Source of the DNA: an uncultured Acetatifactor sp.
GTDB taxonomy: Bacteria > Bacillota > Clostridia > Lachnospirales > Lachnospiraceae
DNA length: 64,000 bases
NCBI GenBank assembly: GCA_910583845.1
Contig: CAJUAB010000007.1
Coordinates: forward strand, 106,151 to 170,150
Reading direction: 5' to 3'
Under the pieces are notes generated by a model. That model saw only the letters and a program-made list of their open reading frames with translations, searched no databases and was not told the origin of the DNA. Shown here piece by piece: positions 9,098-17,028 of the stretch. How positions within the stretch are numbered: the stretch's first letter is position 1; every line of letters starts with the position of its first letter. Made by a program: the position numbers and the translations under genes.

Positions 9098-10636
9098 TTA
9101 CCAGGCCCGCTCGTCATCAAAATCCTCCAGGCTGGGGTCCAGAGGTTCCTCCCGCAGAACGGTGCGCATATAGCGGTTCACCTCCGTGCGCATGTCCCTG
9201 CGGCCCACGCCCCGGGCGTCCATGAGGCCGTGGGTGGCCCAGACCAGGTGAATGCCATGTCTGCGGGCCTCCTCCTCAAAGAGACCGTGGTAGCCGGACA
9301 TGGATTTGCAGCCCATATGGGCGTACATGATGACCATATCCGCATGGAAATACTCACAGTAGCGCCACAGATCCGCCACTCCCACTTCATAGCCGCCGTT
9401 GGAACGGCTGCGCATAATCATTTTTTCGTAGAGATAAGCCAGGTCGTAGATGGCTTTTTCGGGGTCTTCGGTGTTTACCTCCCGGGTGGAGCAAAGGGTC
9501 AGCATATCCACCAGCGGCACGATGCCCCAGCAGTTGGTGAGCCACCCGGCAAAAGCCGTGTAGTAGGCGGCCTGCACACCCCAGGTGATGGCCCGGTGGC
9601 GCAGCTGCACGGCGCAGGGCTCCCGGCGCTCATAGCCCCTCATCACCAGATCGGTCAATTTCTGATCCCGCCGCAGAAACTCCTTTTCCCGGCCTCCCGC
9701 CGCCATGTATACGGCGTAGCGGTAGAGGGAGAGGCTGTTGTCCGTGAACTGGGGATAGGGGGAACGGGATACCTCGTACCATTCCAGCAAATGGGCCGTC
9801 TCCTGATTGAAGTCCTTCATGGAGGCAAAAAAGGCGTCCCAGTCAAAGGTTTCTCCGGTCTGCTCCTCGATAAAGGCGATGGCGCTACGGATTTCCTCCG
9901 CCGCGTACTGCTGCACACTATCCTCGTCGTGGCGGATGGGCACTGCCAGCTGGAACGTGGGAATGCCCATCCGGGCCGCCATGAGTCCGTTGCCCATGAG
10001 ACTTCCGTCGCAGGTGGTGTTGCACTGGACGGCGCATCTGCCGATGCGGGGATAGTCATCCTCCAGAGAAACGCCGAACTCCGCCGCAGGCATGGGACAC
10101 ACATCATTGGGAATGCCGTATTCCTGGGCTTTGTCCAGATAGTAGAACAGGCTGTCCTGGGCCATCATGGCGCAGGTGTACACCGCGGGAACCTCCACGG
10201 ACACCCACTTTAAGTTGGGGAATCCGTTCATGATTTCGCTCATCATATTTTCGTCAAAGACCACCAGCCGCTGATTCAGCGCCTGATCGTTGCCCAGCGC
10301 CGGGTCCGCCCGGAACATGACACCCATACTCTTGCACATGTCCGTCACCACCAGCTCCAGGGCGGTGCGGGTGATACGCAGCTGGGTGCCCCGAAGCCCC
10401 TCGGTGTGCCGGTCAAAAAAGTCAGGCACGGCCAGATAGTTTACCATCCAGCGGTAGCGGAAAAAGGCCCGCAGATTGTTTATGTGCAGCATAAATCCGA
10501 TCAGGGTCTTCCAGATGCCCAGCCAGTGTACATAGTCGTACCAGGTATCCTTAAGTCCCCGCCATTCACGGCGTCTTTTTGCTTTTTTCCCGCTGTAAAA
10601 GCGTCCCAGCGGCTCACTTCCCATGGCTTTGCCCAT
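9098..10636 (-). CDS. 2-hydroxyacyl-CoA dehydratase (HgdB/BcrB) family protein, long subunit
   Basis: 512 residues, with AAGGAG 9 nt before the ATG. Family features include YTCAMMAQDSLFYYLDKA, a cysteine-rich middle (IGRCAVQCNTTCDGSLMGNG) and a C-terminal Rossmann-like lobe (ADMVIMYAHMGCKSMSGYHG, then HLVWATHGLMDARGVGRRDM). In characterised relatives such subunits bind [4Fe-4S] clusters and, after ATP-driven one-electron reduction by the activase, carry out ketyl-radical dehydration or other difficult reductions; double-cubane reductases belong to the same superfamily. It is longer than the usual 380-480 residues because of an N-terminal basic helical extension (about residues 1-60). It pairs with the 10665-11849 protein, so a heterodimer is likely. 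Substrate unknown. Confidence 0.85.
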   Translation of the reverse strand: MGKAMGSEPLGRFYSGKKAKRRREWRGLKDTWYDYVHWLGIWKTLIGFMLHINNLRAFFRYRWMVNYLAVPDFFDRHTEGLRGTQLRITRTALELVVTDMCKSMGVMFRADPALGNDQALNQRLVVFDENMMSEIMNGFPNLKWVSVEVPAVYTCAMMAQDSLFYYLDKAQEYGIPNDVCPMPAAEFGVSLEDDYPRIGRCAVQCNTTCDGSLMGNGLMAARMGIPTFQLAVPIRHDEDSVQQYAAEEIRSAIAFIEEQTGETFDWDAFFASMKDFNQETAHLLEWYEVSRSPYPQFTDNSLSLYRYAVYMAAGGREKEFLRRDQKLTDLVMRGYERREPCAVQLRHRAITWGVQAAYYTAFAGWLTNCWGIVPLVDMLTLCSTREVNTEDPEKAIYDLAYLYEKMIMRSRSNGGYEVGVADLWRYCEYFHADMVIMYAHMGCKSMSGYHGLFEEEARRHGIHLVWATHGLMDARGVGRRDMRTEVNRYMRTVLREEPLDPSLEDFDDERAW

Positions 10637-10664
10637 ATATGTAATCTCCTTATCTTATATACCG

Positions 10665-11849
10665 CTATCGCTTTTTCAGCTTCTTGATTTCCACGCTCTC
10701 CACAAATGCCTGCACTCTGGTGCGAAGCTGCCCTGCGTTGCCCGCCGCGTAGGGCCGGTCGATGCTGAGAACGGGATAGCCGTACTCCTCCCGCATGACG
10801 CGGCTGGCATAGGCCCGTTCGTAGCCCCAGTAGTCACAGAATTTGATCTGCTGATAGATGATGCCGTCCGCGTGAAAGCGCCGGGCCAGGCTGTCCATAT
10901 ATTCGTGCCGCCCTTTGATTTTATCCGTATTCATAAACCGGGGGCACTGCCCGCCTTCCATATAATGCCGACAGATGCCGGTGAGCGTATCCTCGCCCTC
11001 CCGGAGCCGGATTTCCTCCCGGCCCGGGAAAGAACCCAGACAAAAGCGGTCAGCCACCACCAAAGCCCCCGCCTCCTCGATCATCCGGATCAGCTCGGGA
11101 TCGTCAATTTCCGAGCCCGCCAGCACCACCCTTGCCCGGTGGCGGGGGCGCTGGTCCGGCAGGCGGTCCCGCAGCTCCGTCAGGGTCTCCTCCAGAACAG
11201 GGATCAGAGGCTCCTTGGGGCAGCAATAGGTGGCCAGACAGAGCACGGCAAATTCATAACCGGTAATCCGGGGATTTTCCTCCCGGCGGAAATCTCCGAT
11301 TTCCGTGAGCAGCCCGCTGATGCGGTTATGCAGGGCCACGGCTTCCTGCAGCGCCCGGTCGGAGGTGTCGATGGAAAAGTGTTTCTCCAAAGGCTCCAGC
11401 ACATACTGGCGCATCTGCCGCACATAGTGCCGCAGGGCCGTCTCGTCGGACTTCATGGGTACATCCGCGTAGGTGACGAAAAAGCCCTCCCTGCCGCAAA
11501 GCCCCAGATGCTCAATGTTTTCCACACAGCGGTTCATCTGGGCGCAGGAGTCCGGCGTCAGCATACAGTCCAGAAACTGGTAGCCGCCCTCTATGGCCCG
11601 CTCCAGGATGGCCCGGCAGGCCTCGCACATGATGCTGGTCATGTAGTAGGTGCCCATCTCCATAGAGCCGGTTCTGGGCGCGCGCAGCCGCACGGAAAAG
11701 CAGCCCGGCAGATTTATGAGCGGTTCCGGGATCAGGGAGCAGGTGCTGCCGATGGCAATTTCGCCTCTGTCCCTGGCCTGCCGCACCAGATCGTTATGCG
11801 CCTCCTGAAGCAGAGCTTCCAGTCTGTAAATCTGTTTTAAATCTTTCAT
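10665..11849 (-). CDS. 2-hydroxyacyl-CoA dehydratase family protein, short subunit
   Basis: 394 residues from the ATG at 11849 (AGAGGG just upstream); the longer open frame begins at 11897 without a good ribosome site. The protein shows the family pattern: IGSTCSLIPEPLINLPGCF near the N-terminus, IMCEACRAILE and FLDCMLTPDSCAQ in the first lobe, and QIKFCDYWGYE followed by GQLRTRVQAFVESVE at the end, the typical C-terminal signature. The cysteines are suitable cluster ligands. It ends 29 bp before the longer HgdB-like gene on the same strand, so the two are probably subunits of one enzyme. No acyl-CoA transferase or dehydrogenase lies nearby, arguing against a simple amino-acid fermentation operon. 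Confidence 0.85.
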   Translation of the reverse strand: MKDLKQIYRLEALLQEAHNDLVRQARDRGEIAIGSTCSLIPEPLINLPGCFSVRLRAPRTGSMEMGTYYMTSIMCEACRAILERAIEGGYQFLDCMLTPDSCAQMNRCVENIEHLGLCGREGFFVTYADVPMKSDETALRHYVRQMRQYVLEPLEKHFSIDTSDRALQEAVALHNRISGLLTEIGDFRREENPRITGYEFAVLCLATYCCPKEPLIPVLEETLTELRDRLPDQRPRHRARVVLAGSEIDDPELIRMIEEAGALVVADRFCLGSFPGREEIRLREGEDTLTGICRHYMEGGQCPRFMNTDKIKGRHEYMDSLARRFHADGIIYQQIKFCDYWGYERAYASRVMREEYGYPVLSIDRPYAAGNAGQLRTRVQAFVESVEIKKLKKR

Positions 11850-11926
11850 TTTACCCTCTATCCGCATACCATGGGCTTTCCCATGATATAGCACCAATCC
11901 GTATTGGGACGTCCGAAACCTCCGTC

Positions 11927-12685
11927 TCAGACTTCCAGTTTCTCCAGCGCCTGGCGTACGCCCCGGGACATCACGGAATCCGAATCCATGAAAAAGACGT
12001 TCTGTCCGGTGATGTCAAAAGCGCACAGATCACTGTCCTGACCGATGTAGGCCAGCACCGGCAGATCTCCCAGCTCCAGGTATTTTCTGACCGACTCATC
12101 CGGCAGACGGTTTACAATTACACCCAGCTTTTCGTACATGACAAGATTGTCGGCTACAGACTTGATGGTCCGGATCACCTGGGTTCCCTTTTTGCTGGCA
12201 TCCGTCACCAGGATCAGGTGCGTCACTTTTTCCATGACCCGGCGGTTGATCTGCTCGATGCCCGCTTCTCCGTCGATGACGATATAGTCGAAATTGTCCG
12301 CCACCAGCGCGATGACTTCCTTTAAATAGGAATTGATTTTACAGTAGCAGCCCGCGCTCTCCGGGCGTCCCACGGCGATAAAGCTGAAATCCTCTGTCTC
12401 CACCATGGCGTCATAAATATGGTATTTTGCCTCCCCCAGCAGTTCCACGGCGGATCTGGTATCCCCGTTCTCCACGGAGGCCACCACTTGTCTGCGGATA
12501 TCGTCGATGGTCAGGGACACATCAATCCCCAGGGCTGTAGCCAGTCCCACCGCCGGGTCCGCGTCAATAGCTAGAATTTTTTTGTCCGGATACTTTTCCG
12601 TCAGGGCTCTCACGGTTACTGCGGCCAGGGAGGTCTTGCCTACGCCGCCCTTGCCGGAGAGAGCGATAATTTTGGTGGTGTTCAT
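11927..12685 (-). CDS. CooC-like / MinD-family nickel-insertion-type ATPase
   Basis: 252 residues from the ATG at 12685, which has AGGATG upstream; the longer frame to 12823 crosses the promoter region. The deviant Walker A motif GKGGVGKT is at residues 11-18, followed by AIDADPAVGLATALGI and a second switch region (DYIVIDGEAGIEQINRRVM) typical of CooC, the accessory ATPase that helps load nickel into CO dehydrogenase. It is the first gene of the minus-strand operon whose last gene resembles part of acetyl-CoA synthase. No CO dehydrogenase catalytic subunit is present in the window. A maturation role for a cluster-bearing protein of this operon is inferred. Confidence 0.85.
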   Translation of the reverse strand: MNTTKIIALSGKGGVGKTSLAAVTVRALTEKYPDKKILAIDADPAVGLATALGIDVSLTIDDIRRQVVASVENGDTRSAVELLGEAKYHIYDAMVETEDFSFIAVGRPESAGCYCKINSYLKEVIALVADNFDYIVIDGEAGIEQINRRVMEKVTHLILVTDASKKGTQVIRTIKSVADNLVMYEKLGVIVNRLPDESVRKYLELGDLPVLAYIGQDSDLCAFDITGQNVFFMDSDSVMSRGVRQALEKLEV

Positions 12686-12842
12686 AGTCTCATCCTTTCT
12701 GGAAACAGGCTTATGTTCCCTGCGGCAGACGATATTTTTCACCTGCCGGACGGAAAGCCTCTCAGACAGATCTTTGTGCCCGGCGCAATCCATCGGGAAA
12801 AAACACGGCCTTCCCGGGTCCATGTCCGGGCGCTACAGTTAT

Positions 12843-12871
12843 AATATATCTTTTTTTCCCTTATTAAGCAA
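12843..12871 (-). promoter_or_regulatory. Sigma-A promoter for the CooC/HgdB/ACS-like operon
   Basis: Read on the minus strand, TTGCTT (12866-12871) and TATATT (12843-12848) are separated by exactly 17 bp. The start codon of the CooC-like gene is about 150 bp downstream. Confidence 0.55.
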
Positions 12872-12920
12872 TGTTTTTTTCGGGTTTCTTTTCCCGTCGC
12901 CCAAAGGGCCGGAATATGTA

Positions 12921-12949
12921 TTGTAATCCTGCTGTAAATCGGTTATACT
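12921..12949 (+). promoter_or_regulatory. Sigma-A promoter for the TIR/RyR operon
   Basis: TTGTAA (12921-12926) and TATACT (12944-12949) are spaced by 17 bp, pointing at the TIR gene about 170 bp away. It lies back to back with the promoter of the minus-strand operon; the rest of 12686-13119 shows no gene. Confidence 0.55.
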
Positions 12950-13119
12950 TATACTCACAATGGGTTGGATTTTCCGTGCCGTCCGGCGCGTGATACCTGA
13001 TTACGCAGCATATGGCGGGAACATTTCTGCGTACGGAGGTACAGCGCGGGAAGGTTGAATAAAATGCGTATTCAACTATTGATTTGAGTGTGCGCCGCAG
13101 CGCACAGATGGGTGTAAAG

Positions 13120-14823
13120 ATGAAAAGAAAGTATGATGTGTTTATCTCCTATCGCAGGGACGGGGGCGAGGCAACGGCCAAAACACTGTTTGACACGCTG
13201 GCCCGCAGGGGATATCAGGTTTTTTTTGATGTGGAATCCCTGCGCTCGGGTGACTTTAACAAGGCGCTCTATTCCGTCATAGATGAGTGCAGGGATTTTG
13301 TGCTGATCCTGTCTCCGAACGCGTTGGCCAGATGTGAAAACGAAAACGACTGGGTCAGGCTGGAGATTGAGCATGCCCTGGAAAAGGGCCTGAACATTGT
13401 TCCCATTATGCTCAGAGGCTTTGAGTTTCCGGCAGAATTGCCTCCTTCCATGGAGGCTGTCCGCTATAAGAACGGTCTTCAATCCAACTACGACTTCTTT
13501 GATGCATTTATTGACAAACTTCAGACCTTTTTACTGTCCAGGCCGACGGGGAGAAGAAGGCGGGGGTTCTTTTTTGCAGGCTGCGCCGCGCTGGCCATAA
13601 TGGCGGCGATTGTCATTTTGGTGTGGCCAAAGGCACCCGGAGGGAGGGGGGATGACGGCGAGCCCCGGGAGCCGTCTGCTGCGGCCACGGCTGAGGGCTC
13701 TGAGGGATTTATGGCGCAGGAGACAGGGGCCGCGGCAGACGTGCCGGAGCAGGAAGAGCCCACGCCCCGGCCGGAAGCGGTTTATCGCAATCTTCTCATG
13801 GCGGACCCTGGGGAAATAACTGATTTTGCCGGAAATGTATTGGGAATAGAAGGGCTTCAGCGTTCCTCTGTCGTGACGGTCACCTTTCTGGACCAAATGG
13901 ACAGTGTTCCGGCGGAGGCGGCGGATGTATCCGCGGAGCAGAATGGTTTTATAAAGGCATGGGCCGAACCTGGTGGGCTGACCAGGGAGGCCACACCGGG
14001 GTTTGATCTGTATATAGCGTCCCGGGGGCAGATCGTGGCAAGCTCCTGCGAGGCACTGTTTGCCAATTACAAAAACCTGGAAGAGATCCATTTCAATCAT
14101 TGCTTCTATACGGATGGCGCTGTCAGCATGGAGCGGATGTTTGACCGGTGCACCAGCCTTACAGGCCTTGACCTGAGTGATTTTAACACGGAAGACGTGG
14201 TCAGCATGGCAGGAATGTTTACGGAGTGCAGAAGTCTGAGGGAATTGGACTTGAGCGCTTTTGACACCGGGAAGGTGAAAAGTATGTGGAATATGTTCGG
14301 CGCATGTGAGAACCTGAAAGAAATGGATATAAGCGGGTTCGATATGGCCAATGTGGAGAACGTGGAGTTCCTGTTCAATTTATGTAACGCGCTGGAAACG
14401 GTCAGGCTGGATGGGCTGGATATGGGAAATGTCATCACCATGAGATGTATGTTCCAGTCATGCAAAAGCCTGGAAAGTGTGGATCTGAGCGGTCTGCGCA
14501 CCGAGCGGGTGGAGAATATGGCCTCTGTCTTCAATAACTGTACGGCATTGCGGAAAGTCAATATGAGCGGATTGAACACGGAGAATGTGACAAACATGGA
14601 ATATATGTTTCAGGGCTGCAGCAGTCTGACGGAGCTTGACTTGAGCAGTCTGGATACGGGGAAGGTCACGACAATGCGCGGCATGTTCCGAAGCTGCACA
14701 AGTCTGGAGACACTTGATCTGAGCGGCCTTGAAACAGGCGGGGAGACGGATACGGAGGATATGTTTTATAATTGTCCCCGTCTGAGCCGGAATGATGAGA
14801 CGGGAACATCAGACACTGATTGA
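13120..14823 (+). CDS. TIR domain - transmembrane - BspA-type repeat protein
   Basis: I choose the ATG at 13120, directly before KRKYDVFISYRRD; a weaker ATG lies at 13108. Residues 4-140 are a TIR domain. The segment GYQVFFDVESLRSGDF matches the NADase-active TIR loop, with E39 in the place of the catalytic Glu of SARM1 (FIDVExL-x-A/S-G-x-F). A basic stretch RRRR is followed by one helix (about 149-170), then an acidic/Pro linker. From about residue 260 come around nine BspA/DUF285 leucine-rich-like repeats (L-x-x-LDLS-x-FdT-x-x-V-x-x-M-x-x-MF), normally surface exposed. Predicted topology is TIR inside and repeats outside, like a receptor with reversed order. It heads an operon with RyR-domain and Rossmannoid/TM genes. 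A signalling or abortive-defence NADase is inferred. Confidence 0.9.
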   Translation: MKRKYDVFISYRRDGGEATAKTLFDTLARRGYQVFFDVESLRSGDFNKALYSVIDECRDFVLILSPNALARCENENDWVRLEIEHALEKGLNIVPIMLRGFEFPAELPPSMEAVRYKNGLQSNYDFFDAFIDKLQTFLLSRPTGRRRRGFFFAGCAALAIMAAIVILVWPKAPGGRGDDGEPREPSAAATAEGSEGFMAQETGAAADVPEQEEPTPRPEAVYRNLLMADPGEITDFAGNVLGIEGLQRSSVVTVTFLDQMDSVPAEAADVSAEQNGFIKAWAEPGGLTREATPGFDLYIASRGQIVASSCEALFANYKNLEEIHFNHCFYTDGAVSMERMFDRCTSLTGLDLSDFNTEDVVSMAGMFTECRSLRELDLSAFDTGKVKSMWNMFGACENLKEMDISGFDMANVENVEFLFNLCNALETVRLDGLDMGNVITMRCMFQSCKSLESVDLSGLRTERVENMASVFNNCTALRKVNMSGLNTENVTNMEYMFQGCSSLTELDLSSLDTGKVTTMRGMFRSCTSLETLDLSGLETGGETDTEDMFYNCPRLSRNDETGTSDTD

Positions 14824-14878
14824 TGCGGCACACAGGAAACAGGACCACATATATTACGCAAGCGAGGAGGGAGAATCC

Positions 14879-15172
14879 ATGGAGTACATACCGCACCCTG
14901 TTGATCTCACAGATGTGAGACTGAGCGAGGATCTGGAGAGGGATCTGGAGAGAATCGCCAAAAACATTCATGATACCTGGGCGTTGCAGCGAAAGCAAAA
15001 GGGCTGGGAATACGGCGAGCATTTTGACGAGGGAAGATTAAGACATCCCTGTATGCTGGAATATGAGGAGCTGCCGGAGCTGGAGAAGGACATGGACCGG
15101 GCGACAGCCATCCAGACCATCAAGATGCTGCTCTGGATGGGCTACAGCATCGAGAAAAGAGACAGGCCATGA
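14879..15172 (+). CDS. Stand-alone RyR (ryanodine-receptor repeat) domain protein
   Basis: The 97-residue protein starts at the ATG at 14879, with AGGAGG 8 nt upstream; an earlier ATG at 14792 lies inside the TIR gene. Nearly the whole chain is one RyR domain: YIPHPVDLTDVRLSEDL, then ERIAKNIHDTWALQRKQKGW, then HPCMLEYEELPELEKDMDR and TIKMLLWMGYSIE. Bacterial RyR domains have been linked in comparative genomics to nucleotide-signal and conflict systems containing TIR, SLOG and 2TM effector domains, where they may sense a nucleotide-like ligand. The stop codon overlaps the next start (ATGA), so translation of the two genes is coupled. Confidence 0.88.
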   Translation: MEYIPHPVDLTDVRLSEDLERDLERIAKNIHDTWALQRKQKGWEYGEHFDEGRLRHPCMLEYEELPELEKDMDRATAIQTIKMLLWMGYSIEKRDRP

Positions 15173-16851
15173 GGCTCAGAATTGCCCTGGCGGGGGAACT
15201 GCCGGATGACCGGCACATATTCGGTCAGATAGACCTGCTCATCGGACAGGTCAGCGGATACTTCGGGAAGCGCCGCGCGGATGCCGCTCTCCAGATGATT
15301 GTGAGTCCCGCGTACACGGGAGGGGCCTGGAATAAATGGAACGAGGCGCATGGGTTCCCGCTGTGCGCTTATAACATGCGGGGCAGAGCCTCCTACGCGG
15401 GGCAATGCCAGCAGACGGTCAACATGGATACTCCCCTGCGGAGCCTGCTGGGCGAGGCAATCTGCCACAAGGCGGATGCCCTGCTCCTGATCTGGAACGA
15501 GGATGCGGCCGAGATGTCCGGTGCCGTGTGGGAGCTTATGAGGATAGCCTATGACCGGCAGACTCCCTGCATCTGGATTTCCAGTAAGACCTGGCAGATT
15601 TACTGCCTGTGGGAGGCGTATTACAAAAAATACAGTCCCCTGTACCTGGAAAAATTTTGTGAGCCTCTTCCGGACAGAGAACTTAAGCCGGAGACTGTCG
15701 GGCAGAAAAAGGGGAAGGTGCTTGCTTTCTGGGAAGAGCGCAGCACGAAATATCTGAAAAAGTACAATGCGGACATGGAGACCTGCAAGGGCGGTCAGGA
15801 CCGGCTGGCGCGGACGGGCCTTGAGAGGGAGAACACAGCCGCGGAGGGTGAGGCGGTCCGCCGGATGCTGCTGGACATATTCAACCGGTATGACGAGGCG
15901 GCCATAGAATTTAACAGAAGATTCCGGGCCATGGCTTATCAGAAAAGCGTATTGCCATTTGCGGCGGCTATATTTCTGGCAGCCGGCTCTTATTCCGTAA
16001 GCCTGCTGGGAGGTTTTTTCTCCAGGATTATGCCAGGGTATGCCGCGAATGCAGGTACGCTGGCTTCAGCGCTTGCGGGTGCCTGCCTCCTCGTTTACGG
16101 ATGCCTGAACTATTATGCTTACCGCCTGTCAAAGAGCGGGCGGATTCGCCGGTGGCAGGAAGGATATATCAATAACCGGTATGTGGCGGAGATTTTCCGG
16201 ATTCTGATCTGCTTCATGCCCTATGGTGTGGAATTGGATCTGCGCAGGATGTGTGCCGGCAACCGGCAGCTGCATATGTCTGTCAGGCATCTGGCCGACG
16301 AGGCGGAGCCGAAGGAGCTGATCCTGGATCAGGAGCATATGCATTATGCTCTGCGGCATATCAGGGAAATGCTGGAAGACCAGAGGCTGTACCATGAATT
16401 TTCCATCAGGCGCTATCAGGGCGTTGTGGGGCATCTTGAAAAATGGAGAAAGCTGGCCTCGTATATAGGCTTTGGAATCGCGCTGGGACAGGGAGGCCTG
16501 CAGTTTCTATCCACGTTGTCAGCCGCGTTCAGATCCTATGGGGATGGAATTTTCAGCAGCTTTTTGAGCATGCTTGCCCTGCTTGTGCCTGCCTGGGCCG
16601 CATATTTTGCCGCCAAGGAGCAGCAGAATCTTTTTAAATTCAATCTTGACAATCACCGCAGGATGCTAAAGAGGATCGGCGCAATGCAGGAGAGGGTGGA
16701 GAACGCCATGGGACAGGGGGATATACCACTGGAGATATTCAACGTTATGGCGGGAGAACTGGCTGAAATGATGCTGCTGGGAGACACAATCGGCTGGCAG
16801 AAGCAATATATGGGAATCGATGCCGCAAAGCCGGAACGGAAGCAGGCGTAG
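15169..16851 (+). CDS. Rossmannoid (SLOG/TIR-like) N-domain with two 2TM modules (SLATT/DUF4231-like)
   Basis: 560 residues, start overlapping the RyR stop by four bases. The first 170 residues look Rossmann-like: a strand-turn at RIALAGELPDD and ICHKADALLLIWNEDAAEMSGAVWEL-type acidic segments, reminiscent of SLOG or TIR-like sensors. Two pairs of membrane helices follow at about 261-283/296-318 and 429-451/464-486. Each pair is flanked by charged helices, as in SMODS/SLOG-associating 2TM effectors. In such systems the membrane module is thought to disrupt the membrane when the sensor domain binds a signal. That role is inferred here; the exact family needs a profile search. It completes the TIR-RyR operon. 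Confidence 0.7.
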   Translation: MRLRIALAGELPDDRHIFGQIDLLIGQVSGYFGKRRADAALQMIVSPAYTGGAWNKWNEAHGFPLCAYNMRGRASYAGQCQQTVNMDTPLRSLLGEAICHKADALLLIWNEDAAEMSGAVWELMRIAYDRQTPCIWISSKTWQIYCLWEAYYKKYSPLYLEKFCEPLPDRELKPETVGQKKGKVLAFWEERSTKYLKKYNADMETCKGGQDRLARTGLERENTAAEGEAVRRMLLDIFNRYDEAAIEFNRRFRAMAYQKSVLPFAAAIFLAAGSYSVSLLGGFFSRIMPGYAANAGTLASALAGACLLVYGCLNYYAYRLSKSGRIRRWQEGYINNRYVAEIFRILICFMPYGVELDLRRMCAGNRQLHMSVRHLADEAEPKELILDQEHMHYALRHIREMLEDQRLYHEFSIRRYQGVVGHLEKWRKLASYIGFGIALGQGGLQFLSTLSAAFRSYGDGIFSSFLSMLALLVPAWAAYFAAKEQQNLFKFNLDNHRRMLKRIGAMQERVENAMGQGDIPLEIFNVMAGELAEMMLLGDTIGWQKQYMGIDAAKPERKQA

Positions 16852-17028
16852 CTGCGGCTGTATCCGGCCGCCGGAATATCACATGGCTCAGAGGCCGGAG
16901 AACAGCAGAACCGCAGGCTTTCATGCGCTCCTCTTCGGCACAAAGATTCCATAAATCCCCGCATCTGACAGAGAGTATTTTTCAGACATGCTCTGAGAGG
17001 GCGGACAGAACAGGAAAGGGAAGACTGG

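Noticed and set aside
9806..10213. Plus-strand open frames opposite the HgdB-like genes (8999-10213 and 10623-11840)
   Set aside because: The minus-strand proteins have family motifs and ribosome sites; the plus-strand frames do not.
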